From CAYXXZ01 sp964469165 (GTDB lineage Bacteria > Pseudomonadota > Gammaproteobacteria > Pseudomonadales > Porticoccaceae), in the NCBI GenBank assembly GCA_964469165.1, contig CAYXXZ010000003.1:34867-98866 (forward strand): a stretch of 64,000 nt of DNA. Reading direction: 5' to 3'. The notes under the pieces were generated by a model. It was not told the DNA's origin and made no database searches. It worked only from the letters and a program-made list of their open reading frames with translations. Both the position numbers and the translations under genes were made by a program. This document shows, piece by piece, positions 24,789 to 33,599 of the stretch (positions are counted from its first letter, which is position 1; each line of letters starts with the position of its first letter).

Positions 24789-26757
24789 GCCCTGCCATAT
24801 GGCCTTCCCTGATGGCGACCTGGAGATCCCGCGGCGTGACGGCATCGCCGACCGCCTTCAAGGCGATGTTGCCGTCAACGCTCTGGACAAGGTCGTCGTA
24901 TAGCCCGCTGTTGGCTTCGTTGTAGCCGATCCACACGACGGTGTCGGCGGGAATTCTTTCTGCCTGATCGCCTTCGAGCCAGCCCAGGGTACAGTCCTTG
25001 TCGCCAATTTCGATGACGCGAGACCGGGTTCGCACGGCGAATTTCCCCTGCCGCAGGCGGCGCAGGATCGGTTCGAGGCGCTGAATCGCATTGATCCGGG
25101 GCGCCAGCGAGTCGAGGCGCGTCACGAAGGTGACCCCCAGACCGCACTCGATAAGATACTCGGCGATACCCAGCGCCTCGAAATGGCCGACGTCGTCAAA
25201 AATCACCGCGGAGCGGCCGAGCCTGTCCTTTGCCACATCGTAGATGCTGTGGGAGGAATGGACATGGGCCTGATGGATTCCCTGCGCGACGAGCCCCGGC
25301 ACCGCCACCTGCACGCCGTCCATCCGGGGAGTCGAGCCCGTGGCGACGATAACCGTGTCCGGGAGCTCTTGAAGCACCTCTTCCTGTTCCGCGTAGGTGG
25401 AAAGCCTGACATCCACGCCGAGGCGATATATCTCCTGCTCCAGCCAGACGCCGATATCACCGAACTGCGCGGCCCTGGGAGCCAGTTTGGCCAGGTTTAT
25501 CGCACCGCCCAAACGCGGCTGCGCCTCGAACAATGTCACCCGGTGTCCGGCGCTGGCGGCGATGCGGGCGGCTTCCATGCCGGCCGGACCACCGCCGACC
25601 ACCACCACCTTCTTCGGCTTGTCGGTTTGCGTGATCAGGCTTTCATCAAGGGTCGCCTCATAGCCAACGGACGGATTGACCGTGCATCCCATGCTCGGCG
25701 GAAAGGCAAGAATGCCACCGACGCAGCCCTGGTTGCAGCCGATACAGGGCCTCACCCGCTCGGCCTGTCCGGCAAGGCTTTTGGCAAAGAAATCCGCATC
25801 GGCGATCATCGCGCGGTTGATCCCCACCATATCCGCGGTACCCTCGCGAATCGCCTGATCCGCTTCTTCGAGGGTGCGGTAGCGTCCCGCAATCATCGTC
25901 ACCACCCGGCCCTTTGCGGCGGCGACGATGGGGCCGCTGGAAGGCAACATGGAGCCGGTCGGCGTGTCCATGGCGGGCAGCATCGACGGCACATCGTAAT
26001 AGCTGCCCATCGAGCCATTGACGAAATCCACCAGGCCCTCGTCCACATAGGAACTGACGATGGCGGCGCATTCCTGGGGCGTCACACCGCCCGGCACATG
26101 GGCGTCGGAGATGCGGATGCCCACCGGGAAATCGGCGGACACGGCCGCGCGCACCGCGCGCAGACATTCGCGCCCGAAGCGCATGCGGTTCTCCAGGCTG
26201 CCGCCGTAGGCATCCTCGCGCTTATTGGTGATCGGCGAAAAGAACTGGTGGACCAGATAGCCGTGACCGAAATGCAGCTCGACGCCATCCAGGCCGCCGT
26301 CCTGCGCGCGCCGCGCCGTGGCGGCAAATGCGGCGATCACCTCCGCGATGCGCTCGGCGTCCATTGCCACGGGCACGAACCCCCAGGGGCTGGGCACCGT
26401 GGATGGCGACCAGGAAGGCGAGCCGTCCAGCCCCGGCCAGTGGTGTCCGCCGTGCCAGACCTGCACGAACAGCTTCATGCCATGGCGGTGCACCGCCGCC
26501 GAAATTCGCCGAAAACCCGCGATGATGCTGTCATCCCAGCCGTACAAGGTGCGATTCGACGCCGTGCTGGGGTGTACGCAGCAGACTTCCAGCGTACTCA
26601 GGCCAACGCCCGAGCGGGCGCGCGCCTCGTGGTAGGCGATGAGCCGGTCGCTGACCTCTCCCAAACCGTAATAGGTGCCGTGGCCGGGCCTGAAAATACG
26701 GTTCTTGACTTCAATACCGTTGATGCGGATGGGCTCGAGAGCATGGGTGAGTTTCAT
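24766..26757 (-). CDS. NADH:flavin oxidoreductase, 2,4-dienoyl-CoA reductase-like
   Basis: A 663-residue three-part flavoenzyme. Residues 1 to about 330 form an Old Yellow Enzyme-type TIM barrel (WHGGHHWPG, HFGHGYLVHQF); next comes an iron-sulfur cysteine cluster beginning CIGCNQGCVGG; the C-terminal half has FAD/NAD(P) folds starting at VVVGGGPAGMEAARIA. The layout is that of FadH and trimethylamine dehydrogenase. The start at 26757 follows an AGAGG ribosome-binding site; an ATG 21 bp upstream is possible. The final residues SHKL and the stop come from a dispersed repeat. The neighbouring acyl-CoA dehydrogenase suggests acyl-CoA or steroid/aromatic catabolism. Confidence 0.88.
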   Translation of the reverse strand: MKLTHALEPIRINGIEVKNRIFRPGHGTYYGLGEVSDRLIAYHEARARSGVGLSTLEVCCVHPSTASNRTLYGWDDSIIAGFRRISAAVHRHGMKLFVQVWHGGHHWPGLDGSPSWSPSTVPSPWGFVPVAMDAERIAEVIAAFAATARRAQDGGLDGVELHFGHGYLVHQFFSPITNKREDAYGGSLENRMRFGRECLRAVRAAVSADFPVGIRISDAHVPGGVTPQECAAIVSSYVDEGLVDFVNGSMGSYYDVPSMLPAMDTPTGSMLPSSGPIVAAAKGRVVTMIAGRYRTLEEADQAIREGTADMVGINRAMIADADFFAKSLAGQAERVRPCIGCNQGCVGGILAFPPSMGCTVNPSVGYEATLDESLITQTDKPKKVVVVGGGPAGMEAARIAASAGHRVTLFEAQPRLGGAINLAKLAPRAAQFGDIGVWLEQEIYRLGVDVRLSTYAEQEEVLQELPDTVIVATGSTPRMDGVQVAVPGLVAQGIHQAHVHSSHSIYDVAKDRLGRSAVIFDDVGHFEALGIAEYLIECGLGVTFVTRLDSLAPRINAIQRLEPILRRLRQGKFAVRTRSRVIEIGDKDCTLGWLEGDQAERIPADTVVWIGYNEANSGLYDDLVQSVDGNIALKAVGDAVTPRDLQVAIREGHMAGRAVSHKL

Positions 26758-26816
26758 GTGCAAACCTCTCTGGTTCATTTTTATCGTAATTTTTTGGTAT
26801 CGCGTGGTGCCAATTT

Positions 26817-26842
26817 GCAGGAGCAGCCAAGGCTGCTCCTGC
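26817..26842. repeat. REP-like hairpin between two catabolic genes
   Basis: GCAGGAGCAGCC and GGCTGCTCCTGC form a perfect 12-bp stem with an AA loop. It lies between the acyl-CoA dehydrogenase stop and the flavoenzyme start and may weaken read-through. Confidence 0.7.
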
Positions 26843-26856
26843 AGCGTTCACAAAAG

Positions 26857-27990
26857 CTATTTCAGATAGTTGCGCCCCAGCACCGACAGGTGCAGTTCCG
26901 TGGCACCCGCCCAGATGCGCTGCAGACGCGCCGCGGTGTACATCTGCGAGATGGGGTGATCATCCATCCAGCCGGTGCCGCCCCAGAGTTGCAGACAGGT
27001 GTCCATCACCCGACCTTCCATTTCCGGCAACCATATCTTCAGCATGGCGCCGTGTTTGGGGTCGTAGTGACCGGCGATGTAGTCGCCGATGCAGCGGTCG
27101 ATGAAAGCGCGGGATACCGCCAGTTCCGTCTCGATCTGCGCCAGCTTGAACTGGGTGTTCTGAAAGTCGATCAGGCGCTTGCCGAACATCTGGCGTTCCT
27201 TGGCGTGGGCCAGGGTCATCTCGAATGCGGTTTTGGACGCCGCCCAGCCACGAATGGAAATGTGGAAGCGATCCAGGGTGATGGTGGTGTCGAACATGCC
27301 GAACGCCTTGCCTTCCTCGCCCAGCATGTTGGTGGCAGGCACCACCACATTGTCGAAGAAGAGTTCCGAGGTGTCGCCACCACGGTAACCCAGGGTGGGC
27401 TGCTTGCGGCGGGTGAGCCCGGGGGTCGTGGCGGGCACGATGAACGTGGTCATGCCGGCGGTGCGCGCACCGCTGTCGGTCTTGGCGATTACGTAGATCA
27501 GGTCGGCGGTGGAGCCATTGGAAATGAAATGCTTGGTGCCGTTGATCACATAGTTGTCGCCCTCGCGACGCGCGGTGGTCTTGATGGCGCCCGCATCGGA
27601 CCCGGCACCGGGCTCGGTGAGTGCCAGCGCCTGCACCGCCTCGCCACTGAGAATCCTGGGAAACCACTCGCGCTTCTGCGCTTCGCTGCCGTGATCCACG
27701 AGAATGGAGGTGGCCATGTCGGAAGTCAGACAGGCGCCGGCAATGGCGCCTTCGGGAATGAGGCCCAGCTCTTCGGCGATCACCACGATGGAGAGACGGT
27801 TGAGGCCGGGGCCGCCGTACTCTTCGGGAATCGCGGCGCCGAGAATGCCGAGCGAACCCGCCTTGCGCCAGAACGCGCGCAGCGCCTGCTCATCTTCGAA
27901 GCGCCCGCCTCGGGCGACGATTTCTTCCTGCAGGAAACGTTTGACGGTGGTGCGAAAAAGCGCGATTTCCTCGCCTAGCGTGTCGATCAT
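26857..27990 (-). CDS. Acyl-CoA dehydrogenase
   Basis: A 377-residue FAD-dependent dehydrogenase that introduces a double bond into acyl-CoA thioesters and passes electrons to electron-transfer flavoprotein. The family signatures are clear: ALTEPGAGSDAGAIKTTA, the RQMFGKRLIDFQ segment and a C-terminal IWAGATELH where the catalytic-type glutamate is kept. It lies upstream of the flavoenzyme in the same direction, 99 bp from its start, so the two may be co-transcribed. Chain-length preference cannot be read. Confidence 0.92.
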   Translation of the reverse strand: MIDTLGEEIALFRTTVKRFLQEEIVARGGRFEDEQALRAFWRKAGSLGILGAAIPEEYGGPGLNRLSIVVIAEELGLIPEGAIAGACLTSDMATSILVDHGSEAQKREWFPRILSGEAVQALALTEPGAGSDAGAIKTTARREGDNYVINGTKHFISNGSTADLIYVIAKTDSGARTAGMTTFIVPATTPGLTRRKQPTLGYRGGDTSELFFDNVVVPATNMLGEEGKAFGMFDTTITLDRFHISIRGWAASKTAFEMTLAHAKERQMFGKRLIDFQNTQFKLAQIETELAVSRAFIDRCIGDYIAGHYDPKHGAMLKIWLPEMEGRVMDTCLQLWGGTGWMDDHPISQMYTAARLQRIWAGATELHLSVLGRNYLK

Positions 27991-28185
27991 GTTTCATACT
28001 CCTGTTTCAATTTCTTGTGGGGCCATGGTACTACAGCAACCCTGCGCTCTGCTCGCCCCTTGTATGAAAGGCGTAATTTTGGCAAGAAGAGTTCGCTGTC
28101 CGGGGCAAGGTCTGCCGAGCTTTCGGGGACGTGGTTTTCGGCATGTCTTACACCGAAGTTGAAAACCTCGCGTGCAACAGAGTGG

Positions 28186-28228
28186 GCTGTAAGCCATAAG
28201 CTTTAAGCAGGAACACTGGAAGAACTGA
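28186..28228 (-). repeat. Dispersed repeat, GTTCCTGCTTAAAGCTTATG family (inverted copy)
   Basis: The reverse complement reads CAGTTCTTCCAGTGTTCCTG then CTTAAAGCTTATGGCTTACA, nearly the same as the copy at 30987. The rest of 27991-28336 holds no gene that I can support. Confidence 0.7.
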
Positions 28229-28269
28229 ATGGCACAGAGAGCCCCAACGACCCGCGGGCTACCCTCTTC

Positions 28270-28328
28270 TTGCGTGAAACGTGAAACGTGCAACGTGAAA
28301 CTCAGAAGCAGCAAAAGATCGTGAACAG
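28270..28328 (+). repeat. Dispersed repeat with CGTGAAA tandem units
   Basis: GCGTGAAACGTGAAACGTGC is followed by AACGTGAAACTCAGAAGCAG and CAAAAGATCGTGAACA. It matches the copies at 16092-16145 and 63268-63315. It ends just before the Pho boxes. Confidence 0.7.
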
Positions 28329-28336
28329 CGTCTCGG

Positions 28337-28376
28337 ATGTCACCAAACTGTCACCATTCTGTTATGTCGCCGTCAC
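28337..28376 (+). promoter_or_regulatory. Tandem Pho boxes (PhoB binding region)
   Basis: Four 7-bp half-sites are spaced exactly 11 bp apart: ATGTCAC at 28337, CTGTCAC at 28348, CTGTTAT at 28359 and CCGTCAC at 28370. This matches the PhoB direct-repeat consensus, two repeats per box. They end 23 bp before the first start codon of the following operon, and a possible -10 (TAGCCT) lies about 10 bp after them. Confidence 0.8.
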
Positions 28377-28399
28377 GCAAGCTGCCTAGCCTTGCTGTC

Positions 28400-28951
28400 A
28401 TGGACAAAGCCAGAACCCATATCAGTACCTTGCTCATCGGCATCCACAATCTGGATGTCACCCTGTTTCTGTGGATGATGAAGCGCAAGCACCTGGCCTT
28501 GTGGGCGAAACTGTGCCGCGCCCTGTCCCACACCGCGGACGGCTATGGTTATCCGGTACTCGCCCTGTGCCTGTGGTTGTGGGGCGGCATCCAGGGTACG
28601 CTGTTCGCCCTTACTCTGGCGCTCACCTTCGTGCTCGAGAGGCCGCTGTACCTGCTCCTCAAGCGCGGCCTCAAGCGCAATCGCCCCGCCGCGGCGCTGC
28701 CCGACTTCAAGAGTTTCATCATTCCCTCGGACCAGTTCAGCTTTCCCTCCGGGCACACCTCCGGGGCGTTCGCCACGGCCACCACCTTGGTGCTGTTCTA
28801 CCCCCAGGTGGCGCCATTGGCCTATGCCTGGGCGTCCCTGGTGGGGTTGTCGCGGGTGACTCTCGGGGTACACTTTCCCACCGACACACTCGCTGGCGCC
28901 ACCATGGGCACCAGCCTCGCGGCACTGGCCGGCGTCTGGATCATGCAATGA
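28400..28951 (+). CDS. PAP2-family phosphatase
   Basis: A 183-residue membrane phosphatase of the phosphatidic acid phosphatase type 2 family. All three motifs are visible: KRNRP in the first, PSGHTSG in the second and SRVTLGVHFPTD in the third. It is predicted to convert phosphatidic acid, or a similar lipid phosphate, to diacylglycerol. The start is placed at 28400 because earlier in-frame starts lie within the Pho boxes; no clear ribosome-binding site is seen, so the start is tentative. It overlaps the glycosyltransferase gene by 4 bp. Confidence 0.88.
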   Translation: MDKARTHISTLLIGIHNLDVTLFLWMMKRKHLALWAKLCRALSHTADGYGYPVLALCLWLWGGIQGTLFALTLALTFVLERPLYLLLKRGLKRNRPAAALPDFKSFIIPSDQFSFPSGHTSGAFATATTLVLFYPQVAPLAYAWASLVGLSRVTLGVHFPTDTLAGATMGTSLAALAGVWIMQ

Positions 28952-30030
28952 AAATACTTTATGGCGTGCAGGGTACCGGCAACGGTCACATAACCCGGGC
29001 ACGGGCCATGGCGCAGGAACTGGCAAAGCTCGATGTGGCCGTGGACTACCTGTTCTCCGGGCGCACTGCCGACAAATTTTTCGATATGGAAGTGTTTGGC
29101 GACTACCAGCTGCGCCACGGCCTGACCTTCGCCACCCGCGAGGGCCGTATCCGGCCACTGGCAACCGCTGCCAACGCGCGCTTCCTGCAATTCTGCCGCG
29201 ATGTGCGCGCGCTGGACCTGGCTCCCTACGACCTGGTGATCACCGATTTCGAACCGGTCACCGCCTGGGCCGCGAGACTGGCCAAGAAGAAAGCCGTCGG
29301 GCTCGGTCACCAGTACGCGTTCTTCCACAGCATTCCGCAGCATCACGGCGGGCCTCTGCAGCAGGCGATTCTGCGTTACTTCGCACCCGCACCTGTGTCC
29401 ATCGGCCTGCACTGGCATCATTTCGGCCAGCCGATCCTTCCCCCCATCGCACCGGTGGAGGCGCGCGCGGAGACACCTCGGCGCCACCACTGCCTGGTGT
29501 ACCTGCCCTTTGAATCCACCGAAGCAATCCGCGCGCTGCTGAGCGCCTTCACCACGTACCAGTTCAGCGTCTATCACCCCGAGGCGGTGCCGGGCAGCGA
29601 AGGCAACATTCATTGGTATCGCCCCAGCAGGGATGGCTTTCAGCGCGATCTTCACCGCAGCGAAGGCGTGATCTGCAATGCGGGCTTCGAGCTGTCGAGC
29701 GAAGTGCTGCAGCTGGGGCGCAAGCTGCTGGTAAAGCCCGTACACGGCCAGTCCGAACAGTATTCCAACGCCCTTGCGCTGGACCTGTTGGGCTATGGCC
29801 ATGTCATGAAAACACTCAGCGCCAACAGTGTCGCGCAATGGCTGGAATCCGCCTGCGCCACCCGCGTCGTCTACCCCAACGTGGCCCAGGCCGTGGCGCG
29901 CTGGCTGGTGGCCGGCGCGCAGGGTTCGATCCGCGAGCTGGCGGACAATCTATGGGCCGCCACCCAGATGCCGGACATGACAGGCGCTACCCGCACCGAT
30001 CGAATGCTCAATCATTTCATCGCGGAATAA
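28948..30030 (+). CDS. MJ1255/VC2487-family glycosyltransferase, probably lipid-directed
   Basis: A 360-residue glycosyltransferase of the GT-B fold. The N-terminal VQGTGNGHITRA motif and the late EGVICNAGFELSSEVLQLG segment followed by KPVHGQSEQ are the acceptor and nucleotide-sugar signatures of the family. In its context, between a PAP2 phosphatase and a PlcP-like phosphoesterase, I infer that it glycosylates diacylglycerol to give a phosphorus-free glycolipid. The sugar donor is unknown. The ATG overlaps the PAP2 stop (ATGA). Confidence 0.85.
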   Translation: MKILYGVQGTGNGHITRARAMAQELAKLDVAVDYLFSGRTADKFFDMEVFGDYQLRHGLTFATREGRIRPLATAANARFLQFCRDVRALDLAPYDLVITDFEPVTAWAARLAKKKAVGLGHQYAFFHSIPQHHGGPLQQAILRYFAPAPVSIGLHWHHFGQPILPPIAPVEARAETPRRHHCLVYLPFESTEAIRALLSAFTTYQFSVYHPEAVPGSEGNIHWYRPSRDGFQRDLHRSEGVICNAGFELSSEVLQLGRKLLVKPVHGQSEQYSNALALDLLGYGHVMKTLSANSVAQWLESACATRVVYPNVAQAVARWLVAGAQGSIRELADNLWAATQMPDMTGATRTDRMLNHFIAE

Positions 30031-30044
30031 GGGGAAACGGAACG

Positions 30045-30896
30045 ATGGAACACAACCAGGCCGGCGCCACGCGACCTCTCAACGCCATCTGGCTATCCGA
30101 CATCCACCTCGGCTACAAGGGCTGCCGCGCCGAGTTCGTGCTCGATTTTCTCAACCGCAACCCCGCCCGAATCATCTATCTGGTGGGGGACGTGATCGAC
30201 ATCTGGGCTCTCAAGCGCCAGTTTCAATGGCCCGAGAGCCATCAGGCAGTATTGCGCAAGTTGCTGGATATCGCCGCGTCGGGCACCCGTGTGGTGTACA
30301 TTCCCGGCAATCACGACGACCACTGCCGCGATCTGTGCGGGCAGCGCCTGCTCAACATCGAAATTCTCCGCGAAGCGGTACACCGCACCGCGGCGGGCAA
30401 GCGCCTGCTGGTGCTGCACGGCGACGAATTCGATCACGCCGCGCGCTGCACCCGCTTGCACAAGATCGCCGGCGACCTCGGCTACGACTTCCTGCTGTTC
30501 CTCAACCGCTGGGGCAATCGCCTGCGCGGGCTGTTCGGGCTGCCTTACTGGTCGCTGGCCTACTACGTGAAGAACCGGGTAAAGAACGCCCGCGCCGCCA
30601 TCCGCGCTTTCGAGGAAGCGGCTGCCGCTGAAGCCCGGCGCCGCGGCCTGGACGGCATCATCTGCGGCCACATCCACCAACCGGAAATCCGCACCATCGA
30701 TGGCGTGCTGTATTGCAACGATGGCGATTGGGTGGAAAGCTGCACGGCTCTGGTGGAACACAACACCGGGCGCCTCGAACTGATCCACTGGGGCGACCTG
30801 CATCAGGCGGTCAAGTGTGAACGCGCCGCCAACGACGATATCCCCCGCCCTCTGCGCCTGCCGTCTCTCGGCGCCGTCGCGAGTCTCACGAAGTAG
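30045..30896 (+). CDS. plcP: LpxH/PlcP-like metallophosphoesterase
   Basis: A 283-residue calcineurin-type phosphoesterase of COG2908. Metal-binding motifs are visible: D19-x-H21 in SDIHLG, GDVID at 48-52, GNHDD at 88-92 and GHIHQP near 205. The family contains LpxH of lipid A synthesis and PlcP, a phospholipase C that turns phospholipids into diacylglycerol under phosphate starvation. The greater length than LpxH, the Pho boxes and the glycosyltransferase next door favour PlcP. The gene follows the glycosyltransferase by 14 bp with a purine-rich ribosome-binding site. Confidence 0.82.
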   Translation: MEHNQAGATRPLNAIWLSDIHLGYKGCRAEFVLDFLNRNPARIIYLVGDVIDIWALKRQFQWPESHQAVLRKLLDIAASGTRVVYIPGNHDDHCRDLCGQRLLNIEILREAVHRTAAGKRLLVLHGDEFDHAARCTRLHKIAGDLGYDFLLFLNRWGNRLRGLFGLPYWSLAYYVKNRVKNARAAIRAFEEAAAAEARRRGLDGIICGHIHQPEIRTIDGVLYCNDGDWVESCTALVEHNTGRLELIHWGDLHQAVKCERAANDDIPRPLRLPSLGAVASLTK

Positions 30897-30986
30897 CGTC
30901 TCGCCGACTGGGCTTGCCAGACACGTCAGAAATTTGAGCTAGAGGCTGTCTTTCAGCGATAAGCCATGAGGTAAACTCTGACAGGG

Positions 30987-31028
30987 CTCGGTTCTTCCAG
31001 CGTTCCTGCTCAAAGCTCATGGCTTACA
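30987..31028 (+). repeat. Dispersed repeat, GTTCCTGCTTAAAGCTTATG family
   Basis: GGTTCTTCCAGCGTTCCTGC then TCAAAGCTCATGGCTTACAG, the same orientation as the copy at 24757. It lies between the phosphoesterase gene and a small hypothetical gene. Confidence 0.7.
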
Positions 31029-31104
31029 GCCAGCTACGCCTCACGCCCCTGATATTGCGCTACACTTGCCCCCTTGCCAGCAGCCGGGGACTCCGCTTCA
31101 GATC

Positions 31105-31383
31105 ATGCAGTTGTACATTATCCAGTCACAGAATGGCCAGGTACTCGATAAACACCTCAACTGGGTGGACAGTGCCGAGACGTCGCAGCTGTTCAGCACT
31201 GCCCACAAGGACATCGCCCTCAATCAACTGATTGAAATCAACGCCCGGGATATCCACCTGCGCGCCCGGGTGGTGGCCTGCGCTCGCAACGACAAGGGCA
31301 ATCCCGTCATCGAATCCCAGCCGGCCGCCAGCGCCGACGATTCAAATAGCATTACCAGGCCCCAGGACCCTACATGCCACTAG
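31105..31383 (+). CDS. Small hypothetical protein upstream of gshA
   Basis: A 92-residue protein that I do not recognise. The first 70 residues look like a compact folded domain (MQLYIIQSQNGQ, then LNQLIEINARDIHLRARVV); the tail is polar. No signal peptide or membrane segment is visible. Its last 10 bases overlap the start of gshA in another frame, so translation may be coupled. The start at 31105 is chosen because the residues before it look non-coding. Confidence 0.6.
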   Translation: MQLYIIQSQNGQVLDKHLNWVDSAETSQLFSTAHKDIALNQLIEINARDIHLRARVVACARNDKGNPVIESQPAASADDSNSITRPQDPTCH

Positions 31384-32951
31384 AACAAGCACTGCGCGCG
31401 CTCGCTGCACCCGAGAACCTTGCGCTCTTGAGGCGCGTCAAGCGCGGTATCGAAAAGGAGAGCCTGCGGGTCAGCCCCCAGGGCCAGCTTGCCACGACCC
31501 CTCACCCGAAAGCGCTGGGCTCGGCGTTGACGCACCCGCGCATCACCACCGATTTTTCGGAAGCGCTGATCGAACTGATCACACCCGCCACCACCGATAT
31601 CGAACGCACGCTGGAAGCGCTGGAGGATATCCACCGCATCGTCTATCGCAACATCGGCGACGAACTGCTCTGGATCAGCAGCATGCCGTGCGCCATCGGC
31701 GAAGACGAGGACATTCCCATCGCCCGCTACGGCTCCTCCAATGTCGCGAAAATGAAGGAGATCTACCGCATCGGTCTGGGCAATCGCTATGGGCGCACCA
31801 TGCAGACCATCGCCGGCATCCACTACAACTGGTCGGCACCGGATGAGTGTCTGAGCCTGTTGCAACAGGTGCGCGGCGACAGCGGCAGCTTCCGCGATTT
31901 CAAGACCGCCGCCTATTTCGGGCTGATCCGCAATTTCCGGCGCCACACCTGGCTGCTGTTGTACCTGTTCGGTGCCGCGCCAGCGATCTGCAGATCCTTC
32001 GTCAGGGACCGCCCCCATCGCCTGCAACCCCTGGGCGAGGACAGCAATACCCTGCACGCGCCCTTTGCCACGTCGCTGCGCATGGGCGATCTCGGCTATC
32101 AGAGCTCCGCCCAGGAATCCCTCTATGTGTGCTACAACGACCTGAACAGCTACACCAGTTCGCTGCGCAGTGCCCTCGCCACGCCCTATCCACCCTACGA
32201 GGAAATCGGCCTCAAGGATGACGCTGGCGATTACCGGCAGCTCAACACCCATTTGCTGCAGATCGAAAACGAGTTCTACAGCACGGTGCGCCCGAAACGC
32301 ACTGCGGATTCTGGCGAGACGCCGCTCAAGGCATTGCTGGAGCGCGGCGTGGAGTACGTGGAAGTGCGCTGCCTGGACCTCAATCCGTACCTGAGCCTGG
32401 GCATCGACCGCGAGCAATCCGACTTCCTCGACATCTTTCTTTTCCACAGCCTGCTCACGGACAGCCCCGACATCGACGCCGACGAATACCACGAGACACT
32501 CCAGAACCAGCTTGCCACGGTTTATGAAGGCCGCGATCCGGCGCTGCACCTGCGCCGCGGCGGCGCGCCCGTGGCGCTGCGCGCCTGGGGCGGCGAACTG
32601 CTCGACGCCATGCGCCCGGTGGCGGCGATGCTCGACGCCGCCTACGAGGACGGCCGCTTCAGCCGCAGCCTCGACACCATGGTGCAGCGCATCGCGGACG
32701 CGGAGCTGACACCGTCGGCACGGATTCTCAGGGAACTTCGCCAGCGCGGTATTACCTACTTCCACTGGACACTGGGCAGAAGCCGCGCCAACAAGGCTGC
32801 GCTGCTGGCAGAAACCCTGGACGAGACAAAGGCGCAGGCCTACGCCGACATGGCGGCCGAGTCCCTGCGGGATCAGGCGCAGGTCGAAGCATCCGACGAC
32901 ATCAGTTTCGAAACCTATCTGGCCAACTATTTCGGCCAGCACCAGCAGTGA
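31374..32951 (+). CDS. gshA: Glutamate-cysteine ligase
   Basis: A 525-residue cytoplasmic enzyme making gamma-glutamylcysteine from glutamate, cysteine and ATP, the first step of glutathione synthesis. It belongs to the E. coli type: GIEKESLRV near the N-terminus, DFSEALIELITP, and RYGSSNVAKMKEIYRIGLGNRYG are strong family markers. The stop overlaps the acpH start (GTGA). A small hypothetical gene overlaps its beginning. gshB is not in the window. Confidence 0.96.
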   Translation: MPLEQALRALAAPENLALLRRVKRGIEKESLRVSPQGQLATTPHPKALGSALTHPRITTDFSEALIELITPATTDIERTLEALEDIHRIVYRNIGDELLWISSMPCAIGEDEDIPIARYGSSNVAKMKEIYRIGLGNRYGRTMQTIAGIHYNWSAPDECLSLLQQVRGDSGSFRDFKTAAYFGLIRNFRRHTWLLLYLFGAAPAICRSFVRDRPHRLQPLGEDSNTLHAPFATSLRMGDLGYQSSAQESLYVCYNDLNSYTSSLRSALATPYPPYEEIGLKDDAGDYRQLNTHLLQIENEFYSTVRPKRTADSGETPLKALLERGVEYVEVRCLDLNPYLSLGIDREQSDFLDIFLFHSLLTDSPDIDADEYHETLQNQLATVYEGRDPALHLRRGGAPVALRAWGGELLDAMRPVAAMLDAAYEDGRFSRSLDTMVQRIADAELTPSARILRELRQRGITYFHWTLGRSRANKAALLAETLDETKAQAYADMAAESLRDQAQVEASDDISFETYLANYFGQHQQ

Positions 32952-33538
32952 ACTATCTCGCCCACATCTATCTTTCCGGTTCCGATCCCGATGTTCAGGT
33001 GGGCGGGCTCCTCGGTGATTTCGTGAAGGGCCCCCTCAAGGGGGAATTGCCGGCATCGGTGGAGCGCGGTGTCCGCCTGCATCGCCGCATCGATACCACA
33101 ACCGACGCGCACCCCGCCTTCAGGGATGCTCTCGCGGCGATGCCGCGGCCGTGGCGACGCTTTGGCGGCATTCTCCTGGATGTGTATTTCGACCACCTGC
33201 TGGCCAGTGACTGGCAGCATTTCCACCGTCAGTCTCTCGACGCGTTCTGCCAGGAGTTCTATCGTCACCTTGCCGCACGGGACGAGATGCTGCCGCCGGG
33301 CGCGCGCCGCTTCTGCGACATCGCACCACGGGTAAGATGGCTGCAGAGCTACGCCGAACCGGACAATATACCGCGCATGCTCGACAACATCGGCCAGCGC
33401 CTGCGCCAGCCCATGCCGCTGGGCGAAGCCTGGCCGTATCTCGACGATCAGCGCGCCAGTCTTGAAACATGCTTCGCTCAGCTGATGGCCGAGCACGAAG
33501 TGCTCAGTCGCCGTTTTCTCGCCGACGGCGAACGCTGA
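32948..33538 (+). CDS. acpH: Acyl carrier protein phosphodiesterase (DUF479)
   Basis: A 196-residue protein that removes the phosphopantetheine group from acyl carrier protein. The AcpH features MNYLAHIYLS, GGLLGDFVKG and the GVRLHRRIDTTTDAHP segment with its HD-like metal residues are all seen. It starts with a GTG that overlaps the gshA stop by 4 bp, so it is translated in tandem with gshA. Confidence 0.9.
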   Translation: MNYLAHIYLSGSDPDVQVGGLLGDFVKGPLKGELPASVERGVRLHRRIDTTTDAHPAFRDALAAMPRPWRRFGGILLDVYFDHLLASDWQHFHRQSLDAFCQEFYRHLAARDEMLPPGARRFCDIAPRVRWLQSYAEPDNIPRMLDNIGQRLRQPMPLGEAWPYLDDQRASLETCFAQLMAEHEVLSRRFLADGER

Positions 33539-33599
33539 GTATTGCCGCCATGCCAATCCGGATGCCGATGAAGTGCCGATCACTCAACAGGTTTTGCCC

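Noticed and set aside
31380..32942. Long open frame antisense to gshA
   Set aside because: It mirrors codon bias of gshA on the other strand and shows no domain; gshA is certain.
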